Source: DATAAP01 sp041690495 (GTDB taxonomy: Bacteria; Pseudomonadota; Alphaproteobacteria; CACIAM-22H2). From it: a stretch of 64,000 bases of DNA. The translations under genes and the position numbers were made by a program. Below are positions 8,439 to 19,187 of the stretch, piece after piece. The notes below the pieces were generated by a model, which saw only the letters and a list, made by a program, of their open reading frames with translations, was not told the DNA's origin and ran no database searches. The stretch lies in contig JAWLHE010000008.1 in the NCBI GenBank assembly GCA_041690495.1, positions 235,460-299,459 on the forward strand, read 5' to 3'. Position 1 is the first letter of the stretch. Each line of letters opens with the position of its first letter.

Positions 8439-9905
8439 ATGACGACCAGCCGGCGCATCCGGAATTTCATCGACGGCGCCTATACCGAGGGCGGCCTGGG
8501 ACGTATCTATGAGAACATCAGCCCGGTCGACGGCACGGTGACCGGCCTGGTTCACGAGGCGGGGGAGCGCGAGGTCGATGCGGCGGTGCAGGCCGCGCGC
8601 CGCGCGCTCCCTAAATGGGGACGCATTCCGGCGGCGGAGCGCGGCGAGATCCTGCACCGCGTCGCCGACGGAATCATGAAGCGCTTCGACGAATTCGTGG
8701 CGGCGGAGGTCGCCGATACCGGCAAGCCGGTGTCGCTCGCCTCGCATATCGACATTCCGCGCGGCAGCGCCAACTTCAAGGTGTTCGCCGACCTGGTCAA
8801 GGGCTTCGGCGGCGAGTTCTTCGAGACGCCGACGCCCGACGGGGCGGGCGCGATCAACTACGCGGTGCGCAAGCCGAAGGGCGTGATCGGCGTGATCTGC
8901 CCGTGGAACCTGCCGCTGCTGCTGATGACGTGGAAGGTCGGTCCGGCGCTCGCCTGCGGCAATACGGTAGTCGTCAAGCCCTCCGAGGAGACGCCGACCA
9001 CTGCAACCCTGCTCGGCGAGGTGATGAACGAGGCCGGCGTGCCGCAGGGCGTCTACAATGTCGTCCACGGTTTCGGGCCGGATTCGGCGGGCGAGTTTCT
9101 GACCCGCCATTCCGGCATCGACGCCATCACGTTCACGGGCGAGACCGGCACCGGCGAGGCGATCATGAAGGCGGCCGCGGTCGGCCTGCGCGACGTGTCG
9201 TTCGAGCTCGGCGGCAAGAACCCTGCGATCGTCTTCGCCGACTGCGATTTCGACAGGACCATCGAGGGCATGACCCGCGCGGTGTTCGCCAATTGCGGCC
9301 AGGTCTGCCTCAACACCGAGCGCGTCTATGTCGAGCGCCCGCTGTTCGACCGCTTCACCGAGGCGCTCAAGGCGGAGGCCGAGCGGCTCAGGCGCGGCGA
9401 CCCCATGGACAAGGCGACGAGCCAGGGGCCGCTGATCAGCCGCAGGCATCGCAACAAGGTGCTGGGCTACTACGCGGCCGCCAGGGCCGACGGCGCCAGG
9501 GTCGTCACCGGCGGCGGCGTGCCGAAGATGGGTGGCCGCCTCGACGACGGTGCCTGGATCGAGCCGACGATCTGGACCGGGCTTGCGGAGAACTCCCGCG
9601 TGGTGCGCGAGGAGATTTTCGGGCCGTGCTGCCACGTCCAGCCCTTCGATACCGAGGAGCAGGCGGTCGCCATGGCCAACGACAGCCGCTACGGCCTCGC
9701 CACCTCGATCTGGAGCAGCGACCTGTCGCGCGCCAACCGCGTCGCGCGCGCGGTCGATGTCGGAATCACATGGGTCAACTGCTGGTTCCTGCGCGACCTG
9801 CGTACGCCTTTCGGCGGCGCCAGGCAGTCCGGAATCGGCCGCGAGGGCGGCATTCATTCGCTTGAGTTCTATACCGAGCTGCAGAATATTTGCGTGAAGC
9901 TCTGA
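8439..9905 (+). CDS. Aldehyde dehydrogenase, 2-hydroxymuconate / 2-aminomuconate semialdehyde type
   Basis: 488 aa, NAD-dependent ALDH fold. The catalytic Cys290 is in NCGQVCLNTERVYV and the general-base Glu256 in FELGGKNPAIV; CPWNLPLLLMTWKV is the cofactor-side motif. The C-terminal stretch NCWFLRDLRTPFGG and QSGIGREGGIHSLEFYTE closely follow XylG/DmpC/AmnC-type muconate-semialdehyde dehydrogenases rather than betaine aldehyde enzymes. The start is ATG 8439, after GGAAGGAACG. A ThDP enzyme follows 47 nt later in the same direction. No ring-cleavage dioxygenase is in view, so the physiological substrate is uncertain. Confidence 0.85.
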   Translation: MTTSRRIRNFIDGAYTEGGLGRIYENISPVDGTVTGLVHEAGEREVDAAVQAARRALPKWGRIPAAERGEILHRVADGIMKRFDEFVAAEVADTGKPVSLASHIDIPRGSANFKVFADLVKGFGGEFFETPTPDGAGAINYAVRKPKGVIGVICPWNLPLLLMTWKVGPALACGNTVVVKPSEETPTTATLLGEVMNEAGVPQGVYNVVHGFGPDSAGEFLTRHSGIDAITFTGETGTGEAIMKAAAVGLRDVSFELGGKNPAIVFADCDFDRTIEGMTRAVFANCGQVCLNTERVYVERPLFDRFTEALKAEAERLRRGDPMDKATSQGPLISRRHRNKVLGYYAAARADGARVVTGGGVPKMGGRLDDGAWIEPTIWTGLAENSRVVREEIFGPCCHVQPFDTEEQAVAMANDSRYGLATSIWSSDLSRANRVARAVDVGITWVNCWFLRDLRTPFGGARQSGIGREGGIHSLEFYTELQNICVKL

Positions 9906-9952
9906 GCACCCGCGGCGTCCGGGCGGCACGCCCGCTCCAACCAGGAAGAATT

Positions 9953-11644
9953 ATGGCGCAACACCGTCTCCGTTCGGGCGGCCAGATTCTGGTCGACCAG
10001 CTGCTGATTCATGGCACCGACATGGCCTTCTGCGTGCCGGGCGAGAGCTATCTCGAGGTCCTCGACGCACTGCACGACGCAGTGCCCCGCATCAGGCTCA
10101 TCAATGCCCGCCACGAGGCCGGCGCCGCCAACATGGCCGAGGCCTATGGCAAGCTGACCGGCCGCCCCGGCATCTGCCTTGTCACGCGCGGGCCGGGGGC
10201 CTGCCATGCCTCGGTCGGCGTGCACACCGCATTCCAGGATTCGACGCCGATGATCCTGCTGGTCGGTCAGGTCGGGCGCGGCATGATCGACCGCGAGGCC
10301 TTCCAGGAGATCGACTACCGGCAGATGTTCGGGCCGGTTGCCAAGTGGGCGGCGCAGATCGACCAAGCCGAGCGCATCCCCGAATACCTCTCCCGCGCCT
10401 TCCACGTCGCGACCTCCGGGCGGCCGGGCCCGGTGGTGCTGGCCCTGCCCGAGGACATGCTGACCGACCGGGTCGCGGTCGCCGACGGCGAGCGCTATGT
10501 GGCGGCCAGGCCGCACGCCGATTCGGCGGACCTGGCCGGCGTGCGCCGCCTGATCGAGCAGGCCCATCGGCCGCTGCTGCTGATCGGCGGGCCGGACTGG
10601 AGCGACGAATCCTGCCGCCGGATCGTCGCCTTCGCGGAGGCGAACAACATTCCCGCCAGCTGCGCCTTTCGCCGCCAGGACGCGTTCGACAACACCTCGC
10701 GCGTCTACGCCGGCGACATCGGCACGTCGGGCCCGGCCGCCCTGGTCAGGCGCGCCAAAGAGGCAGACCTGCTGATCGTGGTCGGCGCGCGGCTCGGCGA
10801 TATGACGACGCAGGGCTACACCATCATGGACTCGCCCAAGCCGCGCCAGAAGCTCATCCACGTCCATGCCGACGCCGACGAGCTGGGCCGCGTCTACCGG
10901 CCGACCCTGGGCATCCAGGCTTCTGCCGATTCCTTTGCGGCGCTTGCCGCGGCCATGCCGCCGGTCGACGGCCGGCGCTGGGCCGCATGGACCGAGCGGG
11001 CGCGCGCCGACTATCTCGAGAGCCTGGAGCCGACGCCCTACAACGGCGCCTTCGACTACGGCCGGGCGCTCGCCGACATGCGCGAGAAGCTGCCGCAGGA
11101 CATGATCGTCACGGTGGATGCAGGCAATCACACGGGCTGGGCACAGCGCTATCTGAGCTACCGGAGGCCCGGGCGCCAGATCGGCCCGACCAGCGGCGCC
11201 ATGGCCTATGCGGTGCCCGCCGCCGTCGCCGCCAAGCTGGTGCATCCTGACCGCCTGGTCATCGCCTTCATGGGCGACGGCGGCTTCATGATGTGCGGGC
11301 AGGAGATGAGCACGGCAGTGCAATACGGCGCCAATGTCATCTGTATCCTGGCCAACAACCGGATGTACGGCACGATCCGCATGCACCAGGAGCGCGAGCA
11401 TCCGACGCGGGTCGTCGGCACCGATCTGGTCAATCCCGACTTTGTCGAGTTCGGCCGCGCGCTCGGCTGTCACGCCGAACGCGTCGAGCGGACCGACGAG
11501 TTCGCGCCGGCGCTCGAACGCGCCATCAAATCGGAAAAACCGGCGGTGATCGAACTCCGGACCGATCCCGAACTCGTCTCGACGCGCACCACGATCACGG
11601 CGCTGCGCGAGGCAGCCCTGGCGCGGGCGAAAGAGCCGGCCTGA
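9953..11644 (+). CDS. Thiamine-diphosphate enzyme, acetolactate-synthase-like
   Basis: 563 aa. The three ThDP-enzyme domains are recognisable: a PYR domain with catalytic Glu55 (NARHEAGAANMAEAYGKLTG), a central TPP_enzyme_M domain with VVGARLGDMTTQ, and a PP domain with GDGG at 441-444 and the paired Asn of ILANNRMYGT that completes the metal/diphosphate motif. The family decarboxylates or ligates 2-keto acids. The start is ATG 9953 with AGGAAGA upstream. It is probably cotranscribed with the aldehyde dehydrogenase. It lacks an adjacent small regulatory subunit, so it is unlikely to be the biosynthetic IlvB. Confidence 0.82.
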   Translation: MAQHRLRSGGQILVDQLLIHGTDMAFCVPGESYLEVLDALHDAVPRIRLINARHEAGAANMAEAYGKLTGRPGICLVTRGPGACHASVGVHTAFQDSTPMILLVGQVGRGMIDREAFQEIDYRQMFGPVAKWAAQIDQAERIPEYLSRAFHVATSGRPGPVVLALPEDMLTDRVAVADGERYVAARPHADSADLAGVRRLIEQAHRPLLLIGGPDWSDESCRRIVAFAEANNIPASCAFRRQDAFDNTSRVYAGDIGTSGPAALVRRAKEADLLIVVGARLGDMTTQGYTIMDSPKPRQKLIHVHADADELGRVYRPTLGIQASADSFAALAAAMPPVDGRRWAAWTERARADYLESLEPTPYNGAFDYGRALADMREKLPQDMIVTVDAGNHTGWAQRYLSYRRPGRQIGPTSGAMAYAVPAAVAAKLVHPDRLVIAFMGDGGFMMCGQEMSTAVQYGANVICILANNRMYGTIRMHQEREHPTRVVGTDLVNPDFVEFGRALGCHAERVERTDEFAPALERAIKSEKPAVIELRTDPELVSTRTTITALREAALARAKEPA

Positions 11645-11662
11645 CCCGAACGCAGATCACCC

Positions 11663-11705
11663 CACCTTGGGTTCCAGCGCTTGTACGGACGCTGGACCCA
11701 AGGTG
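11663..11705. repeat. Long imperfect palindrome after the ThDP-enzyme gene
   Basis: Left arm CACCTTGGGTTCCAGCG and right arm CGCTGGACCCAAGGTG are complementary apart from one extra T, around a 10-nt loop. There is no T-run, so it is either a Rho-type 3' stabiliser or a copy of a genomic palindromic repeat. The rest of 11706-11823 holds nothing I recognise. Confidence 0.7.
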
Positions 11706-11823
11706 AGGGCAAGGTGCTGGCCCGGCCCTGACGGGCAGGGCAGACAAACCTTCCTTCGCGGCCGCGAGCAGCCAAGCCGCGTCGACTTCAATCGACTCCG
11801 AGCCTCGCCGGCCGCGATCGGCT

Positions 11824-12294
11824 TCAGATAGCCGAGATCACCACCACGGCGACAGCAGCGATCGAGCCGAGCGTGACGAATGCATGCGCACCCGCCCGTG
11901 TCGTCCCCTCGCTCTGGCGCGCCGTCGCGCGAATCCGACGGGACACCTCTTCCGACGACATCGTCTCGCCGTAATGGCAGTAGCAGACGATGTAGTGCAT
12001 TTCGGATTCGGAGAGGCCGAAGAACGTCGTCGCGTCGCCTAGCCTGTCGCTCTTGAGACCTTCGGAGCGGAGTACCGGGTCCTCGAACGCCACGCTCAGC
12101 GGCGAATTGTCGACCCGCATCAGGTCGCGCTCTTCGCGCGGCACGTATTCGGTGCGCACCAGCGACCGGACACGCGCGCCGTTGAGGCGCTCGAGCGCCT
12201 CGGCCCAGCGCTCGAGGCGCTCGCGCCGCGAGAGCGGTTTCTGCTGGCGTACATCGGCTACTTGCCTGATCTCCTCCAAAGTCTTGTGTTCCAT
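11824..12294 (-). CDS. Hypothetical protein with a C-terminal membrane anchor
   Basis: 156 aa, not recognised. The N-terminal 50 residues are charged and helical (RRERLERWAEALERLNG). A middle region has HYIVCYCHYGETMSSEEVSRR, with two Cys and two His. The last 20 residues are one hydrophobic segment (LGSIAAVAVVVISAI), which suggests a tail-anchored membrane protein facing the cytoplasm. The start is ATG 12294 with GGAGG just upstream (CTGGAGGTATCG). It is a monocistronic gene with its own ribosome site, so I treat it as real. Confidence 0.6.
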   Translation of the reverse strand: MEHKTLEEIRQVADVRQQKPLSRRERLERWAEALERLNGARVRSLVRTEYVPREERDLMRVDNSPLSVAFEDPVLRSEGLKSDRLGDATTFFGLSESEMHYIVCYCHYGETMSSEEVSRRIRATARQSEGTTRAGAHAFVTLGSIAAVAVVVISAI

Positions 12295-12690
12295 CGATAC
12301 CTCCAGTTGTCTGTGGCAGCCGACCGGAACATTTTTCTTTTATTCTATCATCACTCGACGCTTTCGCGCCGTCCTTTTTTCTCATCTGACCGAAGACGCG
12401 TCATTCCTGCCAGACACGCCGTACCGGCTCTGCGGTTTTCGCAACGCTCCTTCCCCAAGGCAGCGCGCGCCGACGGTCGAGGACGCGTTCTCTCAGCTAA
12501 TCGCCGCCAACGCCCGGATTGTTCCCGGGTTTTTCGTGGCGTTGCGGCGCACGCCGCGGGTTTTGCGGGCAGGCGAGCTCGGCATCGACGGACCGCCGGA
12601 CTCGCGGCGCGGCGGCCGGCCATTGTGCCGGCCGCGGGTGGCAATTAGGATCGCGTCCTTCCGGGAAGGACAATCAATAGGGGGAGCGCC
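12295..12690. other. Gene-free stretch between divergent genes
   Basis: About 396 bp separate the hypothetical gene and the arabonate dehydratase. It holds an AT-rich tract (about 12328-12375) probably used by one or both promoters, and GGGGGAGC as the ribosome site before GTG 12691. I see no convincing protein or RNA gene. Confidence 0.5.
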
Positions 12691-14426
<1,736 letters not shown>

Positions 14427-14430
<4 letters not shown>

Positions 14431-14590
14431 GCCGCTTCCGTCCGGTCGCGGCTACCGGCTTCGATCGCGCGCGCCACCTGCGGCGCGACGCGACCGAGGC
14501 GGAGAAGGTTTTGTGGCTGCGGCTGCGGAATCGCGGGTTCGATGGACTGAAATTCCGTCGCCAGGTTCCCTTCGGTCCATATGTGGCGGG
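14427..14590 (+). pseudogene. Truncated DUF559-type gene remnant
   Basis: From TTG 14427, overlapping the preceding stop, the frame reads about 50 residues including ARHLRRDATEAEKVLWLRL and GLKFRRQVPFGPYVA. This is the N-terminal part of the DUF559 family (VSR-like endonuclease fold, usually about 120 aa). After GPYVA the family sequence stops abruptly and is replaced by unrelated sequence leading into a perfect palindrome. The C-terminal half with the expected catalytic residues is missing, so it is a remnant. Confidence 0.7.
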
Positions 14591-14634
14591 GCCTCTCTCC
14601 ACATGGACAAATCGCGCCCAGCCCTTTACCCCAA

Positions 14635-14654
14635 CCCTCTCCCAAGGGAGAGGG
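14635..14654. repeat. Perfect 9-bp-arm palindrome
   Basis: CCCTCTCCC, AA, GGGAGAGGG. It sits at the junction where the DUF559 remnant ends and before the aminotransferase gene. It resembles dispersed palindromic units common in GC-rich Proteobacteria and could act as a transcript 3'-end structure. Confidence 0.75.
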
Positions 14655-14682
14655 GGCCGATCCAGCGCTCTATGGTGATGTC

Positions 14683-15867
14683 GTGACTTCAGAGAGAAAT
14701 AGGCTTCCGGCCTTGCCCGCCCGTCTCAGGCCGCTGATGGAGAGCATGATCGGCTCGCGCATCCGCGCCGTCTCGGACGCCGCGTTCGGCAAGGAAGGGC
14801 TGATCCCACTGTGGTTCGGCGAGTCCGACCGCGTCACGCCGCCCTTCATCGCCGAGGCGGCGGCGAAGGCGATGCAGCAGGGCAAGACCTTCTACACGCC
14901 CAATCGGGGCGTTCCCGAGCTGCGCGAGGCGGTCGCGCGGTACGTCTCGGGCCTGCGCGGCCGCGGCGTGACGGCCGACCGCGTCAGCATCACCGCGTCG
15001 GGCGTCAACGCCATCATGCTGGTGATGCAGACTCTCGTCGATCCAGGCGACAACGTCGTCCTCGTGACGCCGCTCTGGCCCAACTGCGCCGACGCCGTCA
15101 CGGCGCTCAACGGCGAGCCCCGCCGCGCGCCGCTCAGGGTCGAGGACGGCAGATGGCGGCTCGATCTCGACCGCCTGTTCGATTCCTGCGACGACCGCAC
15201 CCGCGCGATCTTCGTCAACTCGCCCGGCAACCCGACCGGCTGGATGGCGACCGCGGACGACCTGCGCGCGATCCTCGACTTCGCGCGCAAGCGCCGCATC
15301 TGGATCATCGCCGACGAGGTCTACGAGCGCATCGTCTACGACCGGCGCGTGTCGCCGTCGCTGCTCGACATCGCCGGGCCCGACGATCCGGTGATCTCGA
15401 TCAACAGCTTCTCCAAGTCATGGTGCATGACCGGCTGGCGGCTCGGCTGGATCGTCGCGCCCCCCGCCTACGGCGACACGCTCGGCAAGGTCAACGAGTT
15501 CAACATGTCCGGCGCGACCACCTTCGTGCAGCATGCCGGCCTTGCGGCGATCCGCGACGGCGAGAGCTTCGTCGCCGAGATCGTCGAGCAGTACCGCCAT
15601 GCGCGCGACCTCGTCACGCAGCGCCTCGGCGGCATGCGCCGCGTGCGGATGGCGCGGCCCGATGCGGCGTTCTACGCCTTCTTCCAGGTCGACGGCATGA
15701 CGGACAGCCTCGAATTCGCCAAGGAGATCGTGGCGAAGAGCGGCGTGGGCCTGGCTCCGGGCATCGCCTTCGGGCCGGAAGGCGAGGGCTGGCTCAGGCT
15801 CTGCTTCGCCACCAGTCAGAAGCGCCTGTCGGAAGCGCTCGACCGGCTCGAGCCCGCGCTGTCATGA
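14683..15867 (+). CDS. Class I/II PLP-dependent aminotransferase
   Basis: 394 aa, fold type I. It has the nucleotide-free landmarks NSPGNPTGW, ADEVYERIVYD and the PLP lysine Lys245 in NSFSKSWCMTGWRLGW, which place it in the aspartate/aromatic aminotransferase group. The best start is GTG 14683, since the frame upstream runs through the palindrome region. Its stop overlaps the start of the isochorismatase-family gene (ATGA), so 14683-17341 is a tight three-gene operon. The keto-acid partner cannot be told from sequence. Confidence 0.82.
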   Translation: MTSERNRLPALPARLRPLMESMIGSRIRAVSDAAFGKEGLIPLWFGESDRVTPPFIAEAAAKAMQQGKTFYTPNRGVPELREAVARYVSGLRGRGVTADRVSITASGVNAIMLVMQTLVDPGDNVVLVTPLWPNCADAVTALNGEPRRAPLRVEDGRWRLDLDRLFDSCDDRTRAIFVNSPGNPTGWMATADDLRAILDFARKRRIWIIADEVYERIVYDRRVSPSLLDIAGPDDPVISINSFSKSWCMTGWRLGWIVAPPAYGDTLGKVNEFNMSGATTFVQHAGLAAIRDGESFVAEIVEQYRHARDLVTQRLGGMRRVRMARPDAAFYAFFQVDGMTDSLEFAKEIVAKSGVGLAPGIAFGPEGEGWLRLCFATSQKRLSEALDRLEPALS

Positions 15868-16442
15868 GCGGGCCCGCGCTGCCGCGCGATGCAGCGCTCG
15901 TCGTCATCGACGTGCAGACCGCGATCGACGACCCGAAGTGGGGACCGCGCAACAATCCCGGCGCCGAGGCGAACATCGCCGCCCTGCTGCAGGCGTTCCG
16001 CCGCAGCGGCCGCGCGATCTTCCACATCCGGCATGACTCGCGCTTTCCCGACTCGCCCTATCGCCCGGGCCAGAGTGGTACCGAGTTCAAGCCCGAGGCG
16101 ATGCCGCTCCCGGGCGAGACCGTCGTCGCCAAGCGCACCAACAGCGCCTTCATCGGCACCGATCTCGAGGCGCTGCTGCGCCGCGGCGGCCACGTGACCA
16201 TCGTCGTCGCCGGCGTGCTGACCCATAACTCGGTCGAGGCGACCGTGCGCATGGCCGGCAATCTCGGCTTCGACACGCTGGTCGTCGCGGACGCGACCTG
16301 GGCGGCCGACAGGACCGATCTTCGCGGCAGGCGCTGGCCGGCGGAGGACGTGCATGCGCTGTCGCTCGCCAACATGCACGGCGAGTACGCGCGCGTCATT
16401 GCGACGGCGGATATGCTCGCCGCCTGCAGCGCTGCGGCATGA
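15864..16442 (+). CDS. Isochorismatase-family hydrolase with Ser in place of the usual Cys
   Basis: 192 aa, Rossmann-like cysteine-hydrolase fold. The catalytic Asp is in LVVIDVQTAID and the Lys in VVAKRTNSAF. At the nucleophile position most members have Cys, but here the motif reads GVLTHNSVEATVRMAG, with Ser. Such proteins form a recognisable subgroup whose chemistry is poorly known. It overlaps both neighbours by 4 nt (ATGA), so it is translationally coupled in the sugar-acid operon. Confidence 0.8.
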   Translation: MSGPALPRDAALVVIDVQTAIDDPKWGPRNNPGAEANIAALLQAFRRSGRAIFHIRHDSRFPDSPYRPGQSGTEFKPEAMPLPGETVVAKRTNSAFIGTDLEALLRRGGHVTIVVAGVLTHNSVEATVRMAGNLGFDTLVVADATWAADRTDLRGRRWPAEDVHALSLANMHGEYARVIATADMLAACSAAA

Positions 16443-17341
16443 CGGCGCTGATCGGCCTCGACTGGGGCACGAGCAACTGCCGCGCGTTCCGCATCGCCCG
16501 CGACGGCGCGGTGCTGGAGGCGCGCGAGGCGGCGAAGGGAATCCTCGCGGTGAAGGACGCTGCGTTCGCCGCCGCGTTCGCGGAATTCGTCGGCGACTGG
16601 CGCGACGCGCATCCGGGGGCACCCGTCCTGATGTCGGGCATGATCGGCAGCCGCCAGGGCTGGGTCGAGGCGCCCTATGTCGAGCTGCCCGCCGACACGG
16701 GTTCGCTTGCCGCGGCGCTGACGCCCGCCCCCGGAACGGACGCGCGCATCGTGCCCGGCCTCGCCGGTCCGGCGCTCGCCGGCGGACGCGACGTCATGCG
16801 CGGCGAGGAGACGCAGGTCGTGGGATCGCTCACGGCCCTCGACGGCGGGAGCGGGGTGCTGTGCCTGCCCGGCACGCACAGCAAGTGGGTGAGGGTCGAG
16901 CGGGGCCGAATCGTATCCTTCGCGACCTTCATGACCGGCGAGGTCTACGGCGTGCTGCGCGGCCACTCGATCCTCGGCCGTCTCATGGAAGGCAACGCGC
17001 ACGACAAGGCCGCGTTCGCCGACGGAATCGCGCGCGGGCGAGGGCAGGGCGGGCTGCTCCACCAGTTCTTCGCCGTGCGCACCGACGGCCTGTTCGCGGA
17101 CAAGCCGCCGCAAGCGCTCGCGTCGTTCCTGTCCGGCCTGCTGATCGGCCACGAGATTCGCGCTGCGCGCGCGGCGATGCCGGCGGACAGGGTCGTGCTG
17201 GTCGGGGCGGCGACGCTGGCGCGGCGCTATCGCGACGCGCTCGCCGCCGAGAGTGTCGCGACCGATGTCGTGACCGGCGATGCGGCGGCCGCGCGCGGCC
17301 TCGCCACGATCGCGGCGCAAGCCGGCCTGCTTGCGCATTGA
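16439..17341 (+). CDS. dgoK: 2-dehydro-3-deoxygalactonokinase
   Basis: 300 aa. It phosphorylates 2-keto-3-deoxygalactonate at C6 (DeLey-Doudoroff route). The ASKHA-type N-terminus IGLDWGTSNCRAF binds ATP phosphates. MSGMIGSRQGWVEAPYV, LPGTHSKWVRV and FMTGEVYGVLRGHSILG are family signatures. Length is as expected. It is the last gene of the operon with the aminotransferase and isochorismatase-like gene. The partner aldolase DgoA is not in the window. Confidence 0.9.
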   Translation: MTALIGLDWGTSNCRAFRIARDGAVLEAREAAKGILAVKDAAFAAAFAEFVGDWRDAHPGAPVLMSGMIGSRQGWVEAPYVELPADTGSLAAALTPAPGTDARIVPGLAGPALAGGRDVMRGEETQVVGSLTALDGGSGVLCLPGTHSKWVRVERGRIVSFATFMTGEVYGVLRGHSILGRLMEGNAHDKAAFADGIARGRGQGGLLHQFFAVRTDGLFADKPPQALASFLSGLLIGHEIRAARAAMPADRVVLVGAATLARRYRDALAAESVATDVVTGDAAAARGLATIAAQAGLLAH

Positions 17342-17484
17342 GCTGCCGGATATGAGACACTCTCTCCGCCTGCCTCTCCGCCTGCGGCCGCATGTCGACC
17401 ACGTCGTCGCGCGGATTCGGACGTTGGGAGCAGGCGTCGGACCCCGAGATGTCCCTGGACGGGAGGGACCGTGAGGATCCGGAC

Positions 17485-17967
17485 TCAGCCGCCGCGCTCG
17501 ATGGACACGCCGTGCCGGGCGGCGATATCGACGAGTGTGGCTTCGTCCGCTGCTCCATGCGAACGCCCGGCGACATCGATGGCACCGAACATGCGCTCGA
17601 GCCCGCCGGGCACGCACATCACCAGCAGCCGGAGCGGTCCGACCCCGGTATTGCGATAGGAATGCGCGACGCCGCGCGGCGTGTGGACGAAGCCGCCACG
17701 GCCGAGCACGACCGGGTGCGGCTTTCCCTCGACCTCCACGGTCAGTTCGCCGTCCAGCACGTAGAACGCCTCGTCCTCGCCGGCATGGCGATGACGAGGG
17801 GCGCCGGCGCCTGGCGGGACCGCGGCCTCCCACACCGAAACGAGGCCGCCGGTCTCGCCGGCCAGCGCCTTGTAGGTATGGGTGACGCCGAGCACATCAT
17901 GTGTCGGTCCGGTTCCCGCCTCGCGAACGACAAGCCGGCCGGAGCCGTTGTCCGTCTGAGTCAGCAT
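17485..17967 (-). CDS. Cupin-domain protein
   Basis: 160 aa. A single cupin barrel with the metal-binding motif 1 HRHAGEDEAFYVLDGE (two His and Glu) and motif 2 HTPRGVAHSYRN. Such small cupins are enzymes or sugar/organic-acid binding proteins. The start is ATG 17967 with GAGGTGG upstream. It is divergent from a LysR regulator, 125 bp apart, which usually means LysR controls it. Confidence 0.75.
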   Translation of the reverse strand: MLTQTDNGSGRLVVREAGTGPTHDVLGVTHTYKALAGETGGLVSVWEAAVPPGAGAPRHRHAGEDEAFYVLDGELTVEVEGKPHPVVLGRGGFVHTPRGVAHSYRNTGVGPLRLLVMCVPGGLERMFGAIDVAGRSHGAADEATLVDIAARHGVSIERGG

Positions 17968-18092
17968 TTTCCACCTCGCGTCTGGAACGGTAAGCTGGGC
18001 CTTGCTCCTGGTCGTGCCGACCCATGTCCAATGGGTACGCCAGCGGAGGGCGGGACCGGAAATCGAATGATCGTATCGGCCGGATTACTGCC

Positions 18093-19028
18093 GTGAATTT
18101 CGCGTCCTTCGACCTCAATCTGTTGCGGGTGTTCGACGCGCTGATGCGCGAGCGCAGCGCCACCCGGGCGGGCGAAAGGGTGGGGCTGAGCCAGCCCGCG
18201 GTGAGCGCCGCGCTCAACCGGCTGCGTCACGCCCTGCATGACGAGCTCTTCATCCGGCAGATGAACGAAATGGTGCCCACGCCGCGCGCCACTGCGCTGG
18301 CCGGGCCGATCAGGACGGCGCTCGCGCAGATCGAGCAGACGCTCAGCGCCGCGGCGCTCTTCGATCCGGCCGAGGCAACGCGCGAGTTTCATCTGCTCAG
18401 CGCCGATTTCTTTTCGATGCTGATGATGCCGAAACTGTGGCAGACGGTCTCGCGCGCGGCGCCGGGCATCTCCCTGCGTCTCCTCGATACCGGCCGCGGC
18501 GACATCGCCCGTCTCCTCAGCGACCATGTCATCGACATGGCGCTGGAAGGTCCGATGTTCGAGCCGCCCGAATGGATCTCCCGCCAGGTTCTGTTCCGGT
18601 CGCCATTCACGATCATCGCCTCGCGCGGTCATCCGGCGCTCGAAGCGGCCGGTCTGAATGAGGGCGACGTGATCCCGCTCGATCTGTTCTGCGCGCTTCC
18701 CCATGCGCTGCGCTCGGCCGACGGCAGCACGACGGGATTCGTCTCCGATGCGCTGGCGCGCGTCGGGCGCAGGCGGCGCGTCGTGCTGACCTCGCCGCAT
18801 TTCGACGGCATCGGCCGCGCGGTCGCGCGCGGCGGCCTTATTGCGGCCGTGCCGGTCCAGTACGCGCGCGCGGTCGCGAAGGACCTGAACCTCGCCCTGT
18901 ATTCGGCGCCGATCGACGTTCCGGAACCGGACATCCTTCTGTTCTGGCACCGCCGCCACGATCAGGACCCGGCGCACGGATGGCTGCGCGAGCAGATTTA
19001 CGCCACGGCGCAGGAGTTTCGCGTCTGA
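18093..19028 (+). CDS. LysR-family transcriptional regulator
   Basis: 311 aa. The N-terminal helix-turn-helix is in NLLRVFDALMRERSATRAGE and VGLSQPAVSAALNRLRHAL, followed by a LysR substrate-binding domain. The start chosen is GTG 18093 (NFASFDLNLLR follows), which matches usual LysR N-termini; an in-frame ATG at 18024 adds 23 uncharacteristic residues. It faces the cupin gene and precedes the ABC importer operon, so either may be its target. Confidence 0.85.
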   Translation: MNFASFDLNLLRVFDALMRERSATRAGERVGLSQPAVSAALNRLRHALHDELFIRQMNEMVPTPRATALAGPIRTALAQIEQTLSAAALFDPAEATREFHLLSADFFSMLMMPKLWQTVSRAAPGISLRLLDTGRGDIARLLSDHVIDMALEGPMFEPPEWISRQVLFRSPFTIIASRGHPALEAAGLNEGDVIPLDLFCALPHALRSADGSTTGFVSDALARVGRRRRVVLTSPHFDGIGRAVARGGLIAAVPVQYARAVAKDLNLALYSAPIDVPEPDILLFWHRRHDQDPAHGWLREQIYATAQEFRV

Positions 19029-19187
19029 TCGCCGTGCGGCCGGACCGGTCGGAACGTCGCCGGCCGAGCTGGGCGCGAGAGTGCTCCACCATCGGACGTT
19101 TCGCGCTTGCAGCTTGCGGGTAAACCGGTTTAGATCGGGGCTCCGCAGAACGAAAACGACAAGACGCGGAGCAGGCAGAGGAGACGC

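Noticed and set aside
12493..12585. 30-aa basic peptide frame on the minus strand (begins MPSSPARKTRG)
   Set aside because: No good ribosome site and no family evidence; cannot be told from chance.
14581..14682. Longer N-terminus for the class I aminotransferase
   Set aside because: The extension runs through a palindromic repeat and the DUF559 junction; family members start near GTG 14683.
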